Positions 8,938 through 17,748 of a stretch of 64,000 nucleotides of DNA are shown here, piece by piece. The translations under genes were made by a program, and so were the position numbers. Source of the stretch: CAKZQX01 sp034437035 (GTDB taxonomy: Bacteria > Chloroflexota > Chloroflexia > Chloroflexales > Chloroflexaceae); assembly GCA_034437035.1 (NCBI GenBank), contig DAOTUI010000075.1:1-64000 (forward strand), written 5' to 3'. A model generated the notes under the pieces. It saw only the letters and a program-made list of their open reading frames with translations. It was not told where the DNA came from and searched no databases. Position 1 is the stretch's first letter, and every line of letters begins with the position of its first letter.

Positions 8938-9279
8938 GAAAAACTCCTTCAGGTACGGCAACCCAGCAACTTCAACGGTTACGTTGGTAGCATAGCCCCG
9001 CTTCAGCGGCTGTCGCCGACTCTGTTGCATTACATACATATGACTGGAGCACTGGCTCAAGCGGCTGATCGCCTCATCTATGCAAAATAATAGCACAGTA
9101 TTGTACCATACCCGGCAGCAGTGTGCGGCATGGTTGTTTGCATCCGGGATGGATCACGCCTTATCACCGGCAACTCTGCAAAAAGGCGTCATAGTCCGGG
9201 CACATTATAGCATCATTTCTCCGGCATCTGCACCCGGTAAGAACATAGCGCCCGCCGGCTTCTACGGTTCTCACTCTAA
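8938..9279. other. Intergenic stretch, promoter region of the cvpA operon
   Basis: About 340 bp upstream of cvpA with no convincing gene. It is less GC-rich near 9090-9120, where a promoter for the minus-strand operon would be expected, but no clear -35/-10 pair was picked out. Confidence 0.4.
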
Positions 9280-9599
9280 CATGAGTTACGCGATAGGTGT
9301 GTAAATGAGACGCAGACTCCCGTGAAAGCGGTCTTCGCCTGCGGCAGCCCTGCTGGAGGCAAAACTCCCTGCCGGTTCAATGACACGCGTTACACGGTTG
9401 ACATGCAAACCGGACATTTTACCCAATGGAAGCATGATACGCCTGCGGCAGCATGGTACTGTTTTTCTTTTTCACGAAAATTTTGCACTTTGTGCAACAT
9501 GTTCCTGAAAAAGAAGAAGATCTTCCGCCCTGCCGGAGGCCTAACGCTCTTCCGGTTCAGTGACCGCGTAACTCCTAATCAATGACCGCGTAACTCGTG
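9280..9599 (+). repeat. Dispersed hairpin element, copy 5 (degenerate composite)
   Basis: Two damaged copies are joined. The first (from CATGAGTTACGCGAT at 9280) is a short remnant with module A. The second starts at 9384 (CACGCGTTACACGG), has module A, a mismatched core hairpin and the complement of module B. It ends with a duplicated TCAATGACCGCGTAACTC end that reaches 9599. The broken stem pairing contrasts with other copies and suggests an old, decaying insertion. Confidence 0.7.
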
Positions 9600-9752
9600 T
9601 CACTTCGGCGAGCCTGGCGGATCGGGCGATTCGCCACGGCTAGAGCGGCGTGCTATACTGACCCTGATATAGTACATTCCTGCACCGGGGTGCGCGCAAC
9701 GCCCTATTGCATCGCAGCACCCGGGCATGTGGGTAGAAGGGGGGAAATAGTT

Positions 9753-10016
9753 ATGGATACCCGTGAGCGCCGTCAACTGCGCAAACTCGCCAAAGAGATG
9801 AGTGAAACCGGCGATATGGAGCAATATGTGCTCGCCAGTGGTTGTATTGAACTGCTGGATTATCTTGATGCACTTTTACAGCGCGAGGAGACCGAAATGC
9901 CGCAGGAATCAACTGCTGCACCGCAAGCGGCTCCTGAACCGGCCGCGCCACTCGAGCCGGACATGGTGCCGGTGACATGCTGGTGTCGCGGTGAGCAACT
10001 CTGGCAACGGCGCTGA
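9753..10016 (+). CDS. Hypothetical small soluble protein
   Basis: This 87-residue protein has a charged helical N-terminal half (RERRQLRKLAKEMSETG) followed by an Ala/Pro/Glu-rich segment and a short C-terminal CWC motif. The ATG at 9753 follows an AGAAGGGGGGA site; longer readings of the frame have no ribosome site. It lies 33 bp before a DUF2085-like membrane protein gene on the same strand, so the two may be cotranscribed. No family was recognised, and the reading is supported mainly by its start signal and position. Confidence 0.5.
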   Translation: MDTRERRQLRKLAKEMSETGDMEQYVLASGCIELLDYLDALLQREETEMPQESTAAPQAAPEPAAPLEPDMVPVTCWCRGEQLWQRR

Positions 10017-10049
10017 TCCGCTTTTTGATTTTGCAGAAGGAACGTAGGT

Positions 10050-10931
10050 ATGCACGAACGGTCGCCGCAGGAAGTGCTTGATCTGGCCCGGCAACGCATG
10101 ACGCTGAACCGCCGGCAGGAGCAGACGCGGCATGCCCAGGAGCGCCAGACCCGCGACCAACCCTGGCGCATACTCTGGGTCGGCGTCGTTGGCATTTTGC
10201 TGCTGACCCTGCTTGTGCCGCCCGCCCCCCTGGATTGGAAGATGTATGCGGTGGTGCATGGGCTGGTGGCACAGCAGCATAACGTGTTTCTGGGGGAGAT
10301 GCAGTTCCCGCTCTGCGCGCGAAATATCGGGATTTATAGCAGTTTCCTGGTGACAATCACCTGCCTTCGGGCAATCGGACGGTGGCGCGCCGGACGTATC
10401 CCGCCCCGCCCGATCATGGGTGTGTTGATTGCGCCGGCACTGATCATGGTTGTGGATGGATTTAACTCGATGTTTGCGGAGTTGGGCCGACCGCATCTCT
10501 ACCCGCCCCACAATGCCCTGCGGATTGTCACCGGCATCGGTATGGGAACAGGGATGGCGATTGCGATTCTACTGGCCTTTAACTATGGTCTGCGTCAGGA
10601 TACGGAACGGCAGCAGCGGGTTGTGGCAACCTGGCGCGAACTGGGGCTTATTCTGGGGCTTAATCTGCTCATTCCGGTAGCCATCTATGCCAATCTGGAC
10701 TTTCTTTACTGGCCGCTGGCAACCCTGGCCTTTGTCGGTATTCTGAGCGAACTCTATGTTGTCAATGTGTTGATGGCCGGTATGCTGATGGGCTATCGGC
10801 ACTCAATTACCCATCTGGCGCAACTGGCGCGACCGGCGACAGTTGCGTTTATCCCGGCATTTGGTCTAGTTGCATTTCTGGCCCACCTGCGCTTCTGGCT
10901 GGAAGGGTATGGCCTGTTCGTCGGGTTTTGA
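10050..10931 (+). CDS. DUF2085-like polytopic membrane protein
   Basis: The 293-residue protein starts with a charged, Arg/Gln-rich cytosolic segment of about 38 residues. About seven hydrophobic helices follow. The region FPLCARNIGIYSSFL matches the DUF2085 signature (PLCARCxGIY) except that the second Cys is replaced by Asn, so any metal or disulfide role of that pair is doubtful. Preceding residues (VHGLVAQQHNVFLGEMQ) fit the same domain. A GAAGGAACG site precedes the ATG. The function of the family is unknown. Confidence 0.72.
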   Translation: MHERSPQEVLDLARQRMTLNRRQEQTRHAQERQTRDQPWRILWVGVVGILLLTLLVPPAPLDWKMYAVVHGLVAQQHNVFLGEMQFPLCARNIGIYSSFLVTITCLRAIGRWRAGRIPPRPIMGVLIAPALIMVVDGFNSMFAELGRPHLYPPHNALRIVTGIGMGTGMAIAILLAFNYGLRQDTERQQRVVATWRELGLILGLNLLIPVAIYANLDFLYWPLATLAFVGILSELYVVNVLMAGMLMGYRHSITHLAQLARPATVAFIPAFGLVAFLAHLRFWLEGYGLFVGF

Positions 10932-10985
10932 TCAATTGGGGCGGCGCACCACTTGCTGATGCGCCGCCCCGGACCCCTAATTTGA

Positions 10986-11182
10986 CACAGTTACGCCGTG
11001 GGCGTTCAAATCGGGCCTTTGACCAAGTCAAAGGCCGACTCGCCTGCGGCAGCATGGTACGTTCTCTTTTCTTTTTCCGGAAATTTTGGCTCACAGAGCC
11101 AAAATTTCCGGAAAAAGGATATTCCTGTTCCATGCTGCCGCAGGCGATACCTCCTTCGCGGAAAGCAACCGCGTAACTCCTG
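10986..11182 (+). repeat. Dispersed hairpin element, copy 6 (module A at both ends)
   Basis: This copy carries module A on the left and the complement of module A on the right, unlike the usual A/B pairing. The core has arm CTTTTTCCGGAAATTTTGGC and an exact complement. It is flanked by TAATTTGA (10978-10985) and TAATCTGA (11183-11190), 7 of 8 identical. Confidence 0.9.
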
Positions 11183-11190
11183 TAATCTGA

Positions 11191-11404
11191 CATGAGTTAC
11201 GCGGTGCGGACTGTTCCAGTCCTCCTGCCAGACCCGCAGGCCGGTTTCGCCTCCGGCAAGGCGGAAGAGACCAGATCTTTATTCACAAAAAATTCACAAA
11301 GTGAATTTTTTGTGAAAAAGATCAAAAGTACCATGCTGCCGCAGGCGAATCGGGCCGTTCATCCAGGTGAACACCCGGTTTGAACACGCACCGCGTAACT
11401 CGTG
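11191..11404 (-). repeat. Dispersed hairpin element, copy 7
   Basis: This complete copy in B-to-A orientation directly follows copy 6. The core near 11278-11322 pairs TTCACAAAAAATTCAC with its complement. Flanks are TAATCTGA (shared with copy 6) and TTATCTGA (11405-11412), 7 of 8 identical. Confidence 0.9.
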
Positions 11405-11547
11405 TTATCTGAAAGATCGCCGGTTCCCATTCCCCATTCCTCATTCCCCAACCCAGTTGTGACGGTAGATGTCGCACCTATGTGCTACACTCATACCATC
11501 GTGAATGCGATTGCATCAGCAGGAAGCATACCAGAGCGAGGTGAAGT

Positions 11548-11934
11548 ATGGCACAGCGAGTGAAAGAACGCGCAAATGTGCAGAATCTCCAGGCGGCGTG
11601 GGAGCAACGAGTGCGCACCGGGAACTTCAGCGCGGCGATTACCGGCACGCGCGAGGTACGCGTGTTTGGCAAGGCGGGTGATGCACCGGTAACATTTCCC
11701 CAACTCCGCGCACCGGCCCCCGGCGAAACGCTTGATGACCTGCTTGAAGGGCTGGCTCCCGATGAGCGCTGGGCGCTGACCCATGTTCAGCGCGTCATCG
11801 ACGTGCATCGCGCCGGCGGCCGCCAGACATTCACAGTCCCGCGCGGGCAGGGCGGCATGGGGACGACAATGCCGCAGTTCGATCCCTGTGCAAACAGCGA
11901 TATCCTGATTGTCTCGCAGATCACGGGTGGGTAA
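11548..11934 (+). CDS. Hypothetical protein upstream of a SWIM-domain protein
   Basis: This 128-residue soluble protein starts at an ATG preceded by GAGGTGAAGT. The first 40 residues are basic (MAQRVKERANVQNLQAAW) and the rest mixed, with a Gly-rich patch (PRGQGGMGTTMP) near the C-terminus. No family was recognised. It ends 108 bp before the SWIM-type gene on the same strand, so a two-gene unit is plausible, and the pair lies between two blocks of tandem repeat elements. Confidence 0.6.
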   Translation: MAQRVKERANVQNLQAAWEQRVRTGNFSAAITGTREVRVFGKAGDAPVTFPQLRAPAPGETLDDLLEGLAPDERWALTHVQRVIDVHRAGGRQTFTVPRGQGGMGTTMPQFDPCANSDILIVSQITGG

Positions 11935-12042
11935 CGACCGGTCAGTCGCAGAACCACCGATGCATACGGCTCGTCGTTCCAAACATCGGTGGTTCATAAC
12001 TATTCGCCAGGTTATTTTGAGGAGCGGAAGGAGCAGCTATCC

Positions 12043-13107
12043 ATGCCCAGTCTGCGCGCCGGTGATTACGATCTCGTTACGGCAATCCAATCCCCGCGCG
12101 ATGCTGATCGCTGGTATCGCGTGCTCGCCCGCCGGCACACCGCTACAACCAGCCTCTCCTGCGACTGCCCAGCCTGGATCTACAATCGCACCGGCAATCG
12201 TATTTGCAAGCATACCGCCTTTGCCGCGGAGCGGTTACAGCCCACCACCCCAACGCCAACCCTGACCGTCCCCCGCATGCGGCCGGATCATCCGTTCATC
12301 GGCGCAATCCGGACGCAGTGGGCGCCCCTGCGCCAGTTTGTCCCCGATGATGGCTGGGAATTGCATGTGGCGCGGGTGCAGATTGGCTCCGATGCGTTTC
12401 GCCTGATTGAGATGCGCGCCACTGGCCCGGACGGCATGCGCGCTACCGGCACCGTGGCCCTGGCCGAACAGCATCGCCTGACAGTTGGCGCGCAGGCTAC
12501 CGCTGTTGCCGGGTGGTCCGGTTACGCAATCGCGGCAGCATTCTGTCGTCAGGCCGGGGTACCGCTGACGGGGGAACCGCCGGCACACTACCGGCTTGAT
12601 TATCCCGCATCAGACCGCCGGCAACCTGGGGATCAGCCGGCAGCCGACGACGCCCGCGCTATTCTGCAGATTGGCAATCGGCGCGACCTGGGCGATGGTC
12701 TGACACCCACCCAGCGGGCCGAAAATACCCTGCGGCTCTTCCTGGGCGCAACCACCTACGCCCTGCTTGAACAACGACACTTTCTGGATGTTTCGAGCGG
12801 CCTGCGACCCGGCCGGGTCTACCGCGTACGCCGCGATCCCCAGAAGCGCTACGAACGTCGCATCCGCGTCTTTGAGGGCGGACGATATGTTAACGACTTC
12901 TGCGTGGTACGGGCGCAGTCGGTTCCGGAAGCCGATCACTACCTCACGGTCTATTTTGGCCTGATTGCAAATGAGGCGTGGGTCTTATCCGTGGTTGGAC
13001 GCAGCAATGTGTTTTCCCCCTGGAGCGATGGCAGGGAGCGCGAAACCGTTCCCGCCGTCTGGCAACCTCGCGCGGCTCCCGCAGCGGCTATGCAGACAGG
13101 TACATAA
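12043..13107 (+). CDS. SWIM zinc-finger-like protein
   Basis: The N-terminus has CDCPAWIYNRTGNRICKH at about residues 40-57, which fits the SWIM pattern CxC...CxH for a zinc-binding module used in DNA or protein contacts. The remaining 300 residues show no recognised domain; YRVRRDPQKRYERRIRVFEGG near residue 265 is strongly basic. ATG at 12043 is chosen over a GTG at 11989 because AAGGAG stands nine bases upstream. In many bacteria SWIM proteins sit beside SNF2-type helicases, but none is present here, so the partner is unknown. Confidence 0.6.
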   Translation: MPSLRAGDYDLVTAIQSPRDADRWYRVLARRHTATTSLSCDCPAWIYNRTGNRICKHTAFAAERLQPTTPTPTLTVPRMRPDHPFIGAIRTQWAPLRQFVPDDGWELHVARVQIGSDAFRLIEMRATGPDGMRATGTVALAEQHRLTVGAQATAVAGWSGYAIAAAFCRQAGVPLTGEPPAHYRLDYPASDRRQPGDQPAADDARAILQIGNRRDLGDGLTPTQRAENTLRLFLGATTYALLEQRHFLDVSSGLRPGRVYRVRRDPQKRYERRIRVFEGGRYVNDFCVVRAQSVPEADHYLTVYFGLIANEAWVLSVVGRSNVFSPWSDGRERETVPAVWQPRAAPAAAMQTGT

Positions 13108-13198
13108 CCTGCCGGTCCGTGGCAAATTTTGACCGGAAGATGCGCGCTCCTCTTCGCCATAAGGCACCCGAATGGCCTATCTCGCCATATCTGAATTA

Positions 13199-13415
13199 CA
13201 CGACTTACGCGGTGTGCGAGCAAACGGTTCGTTTGCTCGCGATAACGGCGTATTTCGCCTGCGGCAGCATGGGACGTTTTTGTCTTTTTCCGGAACATGT
13301 GGCGCTCCGAGCCACATGTTCCGGAAAAAGAATGTCCCATTCCACCCTGCCGGAGGCGAAGCGGGCCAGTTGTCCAGGCAGACGCCTGGGGGTGGAACCG
13401 ACCGCGTAACTCCTG
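13199..13415 (+). repeat. Dispersed hairpin element, copy 8
   Basis: This complete A-to-B copy has its core at 13284-13330. Its arm differs from copy 4 by one base (CCGGAACATG instead of CCGAAACATG), and the opposite arm carries the matching change. The flanks TGAATTA and TACATTA are only partly alike (5 of 7). Confidence 0.88.
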
Positions 13416-13422
13416 TACATTA

Positions 13423-13638
13423 CACGACTTACGCGGTGCGGACTGTTCTGGCCGCGTGCCAGACCTGGAAGCTAGTTTCGCCTGCGGCAGCATGGTACTT
13501 GATCTGTCTTTTTCCAAAACATTTGCACTTTGTGCAAATGTTTTGGAAACAAAAATAAAAAATACCATGCTGCCGCAGACGAAGCGGGCCATTATCGGGC
13601 ACAAACGCCCAGTTTGCCGACCCACCGCGTAACGTATG
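13423..13638 (+). repeat. Dispersed hairpin element, copy 9 (module A at both ends)
   Basis: This copy stands in tandem with copy 8, with module A on both sides. The core pairs TTTCCAAAACATTTGCAC with its complement around a TTT loop. The right flank TAAGTGA does not clearly match the left TACATTA. Confidence 0.85.
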
Positions 13639-13848
13639 TAAGTGAGCAACTGCTTGACAGATTCGCCGAAACCCAGCATATATAGAGAGAACATAGAACA
13701 AAGGAACACAGAACAAAGCGCATCTGGCGCATATTTATTGAACAACATGTTTGTTCTTTATCCTTTGTTTGTCTCTTCTGTGGGTATTCATGCAGCACAT
13801 ATTGCCTATCCGTAGATCAGTGCCATTTTAGTTTTGGGAGCGTCAACA
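13639..13848. promoter_or_regulatory. Upstream region of glgA
   Basis: This AT-richer 210 bp holds imperfect direct repeats of GAACAAAG/GAACACAG and a near-palindrome GAACAACATGTTTGTTC at about 13740-13756. The palindrome could bind a regulator of glycogen synthesis, but no -35/-10 pair was assigned. Confidence 0.3.
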
Positions 13849-15333
13849 GTGAAGTCAAAGTTGAAGATTGCCATGATCAGCTCGGAGTGCGTTCCCTTCG
13901 CCAAAAGCGGCGGTCTGGCCGATGTGGTGGGGGCGCTACCGAAAGCATTGCAGGCTCTGGGGCATAAGGTTATCGTTATTTTACCCGGATATACCCATGT
14001 TAATGGTCATATGGATAATTTGCGTCCATTTCTCAGCCCCATGGGCGTCTGGATGGGAGACATTGAGGAGTGGTGCGCCGTGCAAACAACCGAGCGCGAC
14101 GGCGTTACCTTCTACTTTATTCAGTCGGATAAGTATTTCGACCGCTATGCGCTCTACCATGACGCCGATTTTAATGATTATCAGGACAATCCGCGTCGCT
14201 TCGGATTCTTTACCCGCGCGGCGCTGCAACTCTGTCGGGATATTGGCTTTGCTGCCGATATCATCCATGCCCACGACTGGCAAACCGCCCTGGCTCCAGC
14301 CTACCTCAAGATCCGGCATTGGGACGATCCGATCTTGAGCGAGGCGGCCGGCGTTCTGACTATTCATAATATTGCCTACCAGGGTGTCTACAATGCCGCA
14401 CACTACGGCTATTTGGGGTTGCAGTGGAGTAATTTTACCCCCGATAAATTTGAGGACCATGGTCAGATTAACTCTCTGAAGGGGGGCATTTACTACGCAG
14501 ACCTGGTCAACACCGTCAGCCCGACCTATGCCCAGGAGACACGCACGTCGGCGTTTGCCCATGGTTTGGCTCCCTATCTGAATAAAAAAGGTGATGACTA
14601 TATCGGGATTCTCAACGGCGTTGACTATGACCACTGGGACCCCTCCGTGGACAACCTCATCCCGGCACGCTTTTCACGCCGCAGCCTGGCGGGGAAGGCG
14701 ACCTGCAAGCGCGAACTGCAGCGACGCTTGCTGCTCGACAATGAACCGGATGTCCCAATTATTGGCATTATTAGTCGGCTGGTGCATCAGAAGGGGCTGG
14801 ATCTGCTGGCACAGGTTATCGAGCCGATTGTGCATAACATGCATGTACAGTTTGCGATCCTGGGGTCGGGCGACAAAGCTCTGGAGTGGTATTACGGCGG
14901 GTTGCCGGCGCGCTATCCCGGCGAGATTGGCAGTTTTATCGGCTACAACAACGAACTGGCCCACTGGATCGAGGCCGGGTGCGACTTCTTCCTGATGCCG
15001 TCACTCTTCGAGCCCTGTGGCCTCAACCAGATCTACTCGTTGCGCTACGGTACGTTGCCGATTGTGCGCGCAACCGGCGGCCTGGAGGATACCGTGCAGC
15101 AGTATGATGAAGTCACCGGAACCGGGACCGGCTTTAAGTTCTGGGAGCCGAGCGCGCACGCGGTCTACCACACCGTCGGATGGGCGGTCAGCACCTACTA
15201 CGACCGCAGGCACCACTTGCAAGAACTGGTCCGTAACGCGATGGGGCAAAACTTCTCCTGGAAGCGAAGTGCCCAGCGCTACCTGGAAGCCTACTCCCAG
15301 GCGACGGTGAATAAGATTTTGACGTTGGGATAA
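13849..15333 (+). CDS. glgA: Glycogen synthase (ADP-glucose)
   Basis: The enzyme transfers glucose from ADP-glucose to the non-reducing end of alpha-1,4-glucan in the cytosol. The protein of about 494 residues is a normal-length GT5 enzyme. The ADP-glucose-binding KSGGLADVVGALP is near residue 19, the inter-domain HDWQTAL near 145, and the C-terminal donor site EPCGLNQIYSLRYG with TGGLEDTV near 395. GTG at 13849 is chosen with GGAG nine bases upstream; a TTG five codons earlier is less likely. A stand-alone glycogen-binding protein is encoded at 29250. No other glg genes are in the window. Confidence 0.95.
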   Translation: MKSKLKIAMISSECVPFAKSGGLADVVGALPKALQALGHKVIVILPGYTHVNGHMDNLRPFLSPMGVWMGDIEEWCAVQTTERDGVTFYFIQSDKYFDRYALYHDADFNDYQDNPRRFGFFTRAALQLCRDIGFAADIIHAHDWQTALAPAYLKIRHWDDPILSEAAGVLTIHNIAYQGVYNAAHYGYLGLQWSNFTPDKFEDHGQINSLKGGIYYADLVNTVSPTYAQETRTSAFAHGLAPYLNKKGDDYIGILNGVDYDHWDPSVDNLIPARFSRRSLAGKATCKRELQRRLLLDNEPDVPIIGIISRLVHQKGLDLLAQVIEPIVHNMHVQFAILGSGDKALEWYYGGLPARYPGEIGSFIGYNNELAHWIEAGCDFFLMPSLFEPCGLNQIYSLRYGTLPIVRATGGLEDTVQQYDEVTGTGTGFKFWEPSAHAVYHTVGWAVSTYYDRRHHLQELVRNAMGQNFSWKRSAQRYLEAYSQATVNKILTLG

Positions 15334-15339
15334 CGCTCT

Positions 15340-15368
15340 GGAGTGCGGCAGCCATGCTGCCGCACTCC
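15340..15368. terminator. Hairpin between convergent glgA and ftsH
   Basis: GGAGTGCGGCAG pairs perfectly with CTGCCGCACTCC around a 5-nt loop in the 59-bp gap between two convergent genes. It has no strong T run on either strand, so termination is likely but not certain. Confidence 0.5.
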
Positions 15369-15392
15369 AAACCTACAACGTGATGAAACAAC

Positions 15393-17489
15393 TCAGCCGG
15401 ATTTACCCGAGTTATTTTTGCGCCCCGCCGCAGCGGCATCGCCCCGGTCCTGCCGATTTTTCTGCTCTCTGAAACTCGTCACGTCAAGCATCTGCTGCTC
15501 ATCCAGGGTTTCGTCTCGCAGTAGCGCCTCCGACAGGGCCTCCAGGCGCTGACGTTCGCGTGTCAAGAGTGTCACCGCTTCGTTGTAGCACTCCTCGACG
15601 ATGCGACGGGTAGCATGATCGCTGGACCGGGCCAACTCTTCGCTATACTGACGCGATCCGCCTCCCAGCATCTGCTCGCCACCACCCTGACCGTTCTGAT
15701 TGTCGAGCGCCAGCAGGCCCACCTCTTCGCTCATCCCCCAGCGGGTCACCATGGCGCGTGCCAGGTTGGTCACCTGCTGCAGATCATTTTCCGCGCCATT
15801 GGTCACGGTATCGAAGCAGACCTGCTCAGCAGCACGCCCACCCAACGCGTTGATGATGCGGACGCGCAGGTAGGCTTCATCATAGTTGTAGCGGTCAATC
15901 TCGGGTAGCGCGAGGGTGACGCCCAGTGCCCGGCCGCGCGGCACAATCGTCACCCGGCGCACCGGGTCGCTTCCCGGCACCAGCAGGCCGATCAGTGCGT
16001 GCCCCGACTCATGCACCGCAATCCGGCGGCGCTGGTCGGGCGTCAGGGTCAGCCGCCGCTCCGTGCCCAGGGCAACCTTCTCCAGGGCATCGGCAAAGTC
16101 TTCGTGGTGAACAGCGTCATGCCCCTTCCGCGCTGCAAACAGGGCGGCCTCGTTTGTCAGGTTGCGTAGCTCGGCCCCGACCAACCCCGGCGTCTCGGAT
16201 GCGATTATGTCAAGATCAACATCGTCCGCCAGCGGTTTATCCCGGGTATGCACCTTGAGAATTGCCGCGCGTCCGGCTTTATCCGGATGGTGGACCTCAA
16301 TGCGCCGGTCAAAGCGCCCAGGCCGCAGCAGGGCCGGGTCAAGCACATCGCCGCGATTGGTTGCCGCAATGACAATCACTGCCTGGCGTGGGTCAAAGCC
16401 ATCCATCTCCGACAGCAACTGGTTGAGTGTCTGCTCGCGCTCCTCATTGCTGCCGGGCATGGAACTCGTCCCACGCCGGCGACCAATCGCATCCAGTTCA
16501 TCGATGAAAATAATGGCCGGTGCGGCTTTTTTGGCTTCGCTAAACAGATCGCGCACCCGCGATGCGCCCACCCCGACAACCATCTCGGTAAACTCCGCGC
16601 CACTCTGGCTAAAGTAGGGCACCTCGGCCTCACCCGCCACCGCGCGGGCCAGGAGCGTTTTTCCAGTGCCCGGATCGCCAATCAGCAGCACGCCTTTGGG
16701 CAGCGTTCCGCCGAGACGCTGGTATTTCTCCGGATGCTTGAGGTAGTCCACCAGTTCCACCAGTTCATGTTTGACCTCGTCAATCCCGGCCACATCATCA
16801 AAAGTAGTATCGGGACGCTCACCAGCGATATCATACCGCCGGGCCCGACTGCGGCCCAGGTTGAACATGCCACCTGCTGCACCGCCGGCGGCCTGGGTTG
16901 CCCGACTGCTCAACCAGAGAAAGCCACCTACCAGCAGCAGTGCCGGGCCAAACGACAGCAGCAGCGAAACCAGCAGCGACCGCTGATTCGCAGTTTCCTG
17001 CACCGTGATCGGGACATCATGCACCTCGAGCAGATCCAGGATCTCCGCATCGGTGGCAAAGACCGGGCTGCGCGTCGAGAAGCGGGTGACACTGGCGGGC
17101 TCTTCCCCCTCCGGCGGATCGGGGTCTTGCACCGCTTCGGCAAAGCTGCCCCGGATCGCCTGCCCCTGGCTGGTAATCTCCGTAACATTGCCGGCCTGCA
17201 CCTGCTCCTTGAAAAAGGTATAGGGCACCGCAACCCGGCCGCGATCTTCGGAGAGCAGCGTAGTCGCCAGCGACCAGTTGACGATCAGCAGCCCGATGAA
17301 GAGCAGCCAGAACCAGGGCTTCCGCCACTGCTGTGGGGGTTGCTCCGAGGCATTGGCATCGTCTCCTCCTTCCGCGCCGGCATGCCGCCGTTCGCCGGCA
17401 TGATGCGGTTGATCGTTGCCGGCCTGAAAGACCAGCGGCGATTGCCTGGTTTGCGTGTCGCGTTGGTTGCTTTGAAAAGAGTCAGTCAT
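15393..17489 (-). CDS. ftsH: ATP-dependent zinc metalloprotease FtsH
   Basis: This membrane AAA protease degrades misfolded membrane proteins and some regulators. It has an unusually long hydrophilic N-terminal tail of about 56 residues, TM1 at about 57-78, an outer domain, and TM2 at about 171-192. The AAA module has Walker A GDPGTGKT, the pore-loop SGAEFTEMVVGVGASRVRDL and Walker B IIFIDELDAIG, with NRGDVLDPALLRPGRFDR for the second region of homology. The zinc site is HESGH (HEAGH in most homologues). At 698 residues it is slightly longer than usual because of the tail. It is convergent with glgA. Confidence 0.95.
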   Translation of the reverse strand: MTDSFQSNQRDTQTRQSPLVFQAGNDQPHHAGERRHAGAEGGDDANASEQPPQQWRKPWFWLLFIGLLIVNWSLATTLLSEDRGRVAVPYTFFKEQVQAGNVTEITSQGQAIRGSFAEAVQDPDPPEGEEPASVTRFSTRSPVFATDAEILDLLEVHDVPITVQETANQRSLLVSLLLSFGPALLLVGGFLWLSSRATQAAGGAAGGMFNLGRSRARRYDIAGERPDTTFDDVAGIDEVKHELVELVDYLKHPEKYQRLGGTLPKGVLLIGDPGTGKTLLARAVAGEAEVPYFSQSGAEFTEMVVGVGASRVRDLFSEAKKAAPAIIFIDELDAIGRRRGTSSMPGSNEEREQTLNQLLSEMDGFDPRQAVIVIAATNRGDVLDPALLRPGRFDRRIEVHHPDKAGRAAILKVHTRDKPLADDVDLDIIASETPGLVGAELRNLTNEAALFAARKGHDAVHHEDFADALEKVALGTERRLTLTPDQRRRIAVHESGHALIGLLVPGSDPVRRVTIVPRGRALGVTLALPEIDRYNYDEAYLRVRIINALGGRAAEQVCFDTVTNGAENDLQQVTNLARAMVTRWGMSEEVGLLALDNQNGQGGGEQMLGGGSRQYSEELARSSDHATRRIVEECYNEAVTLLTRERQRLEALSEALLRDETLDEQQMLDVTSFREQKNRQDRGDAAAAGRKNNSGKSG

Positions 17490-17748
17490 CTAATTTCCCT
17501 GATATTCAGCGCGATAGCGTTTGAACAAGCGCACAAAATAGTATCATTCGGTTCCAGTGTACCGCAATTACGCGATTTCCTGAAATAGATCGGGAAGGCA
17601 TCTGAAGATCAGGGGATAGCGCCAGGGGAAGACAACGGCATGCCGCTGTGTAATGTTACTACAGCGCGTAGCAGATGGATACGGCATCTAATGGAAGAAA
17701 GCAGTTCGATAGTCGATTAGAGGGAGCGCAATGTGCCGGCGCTCGCGG

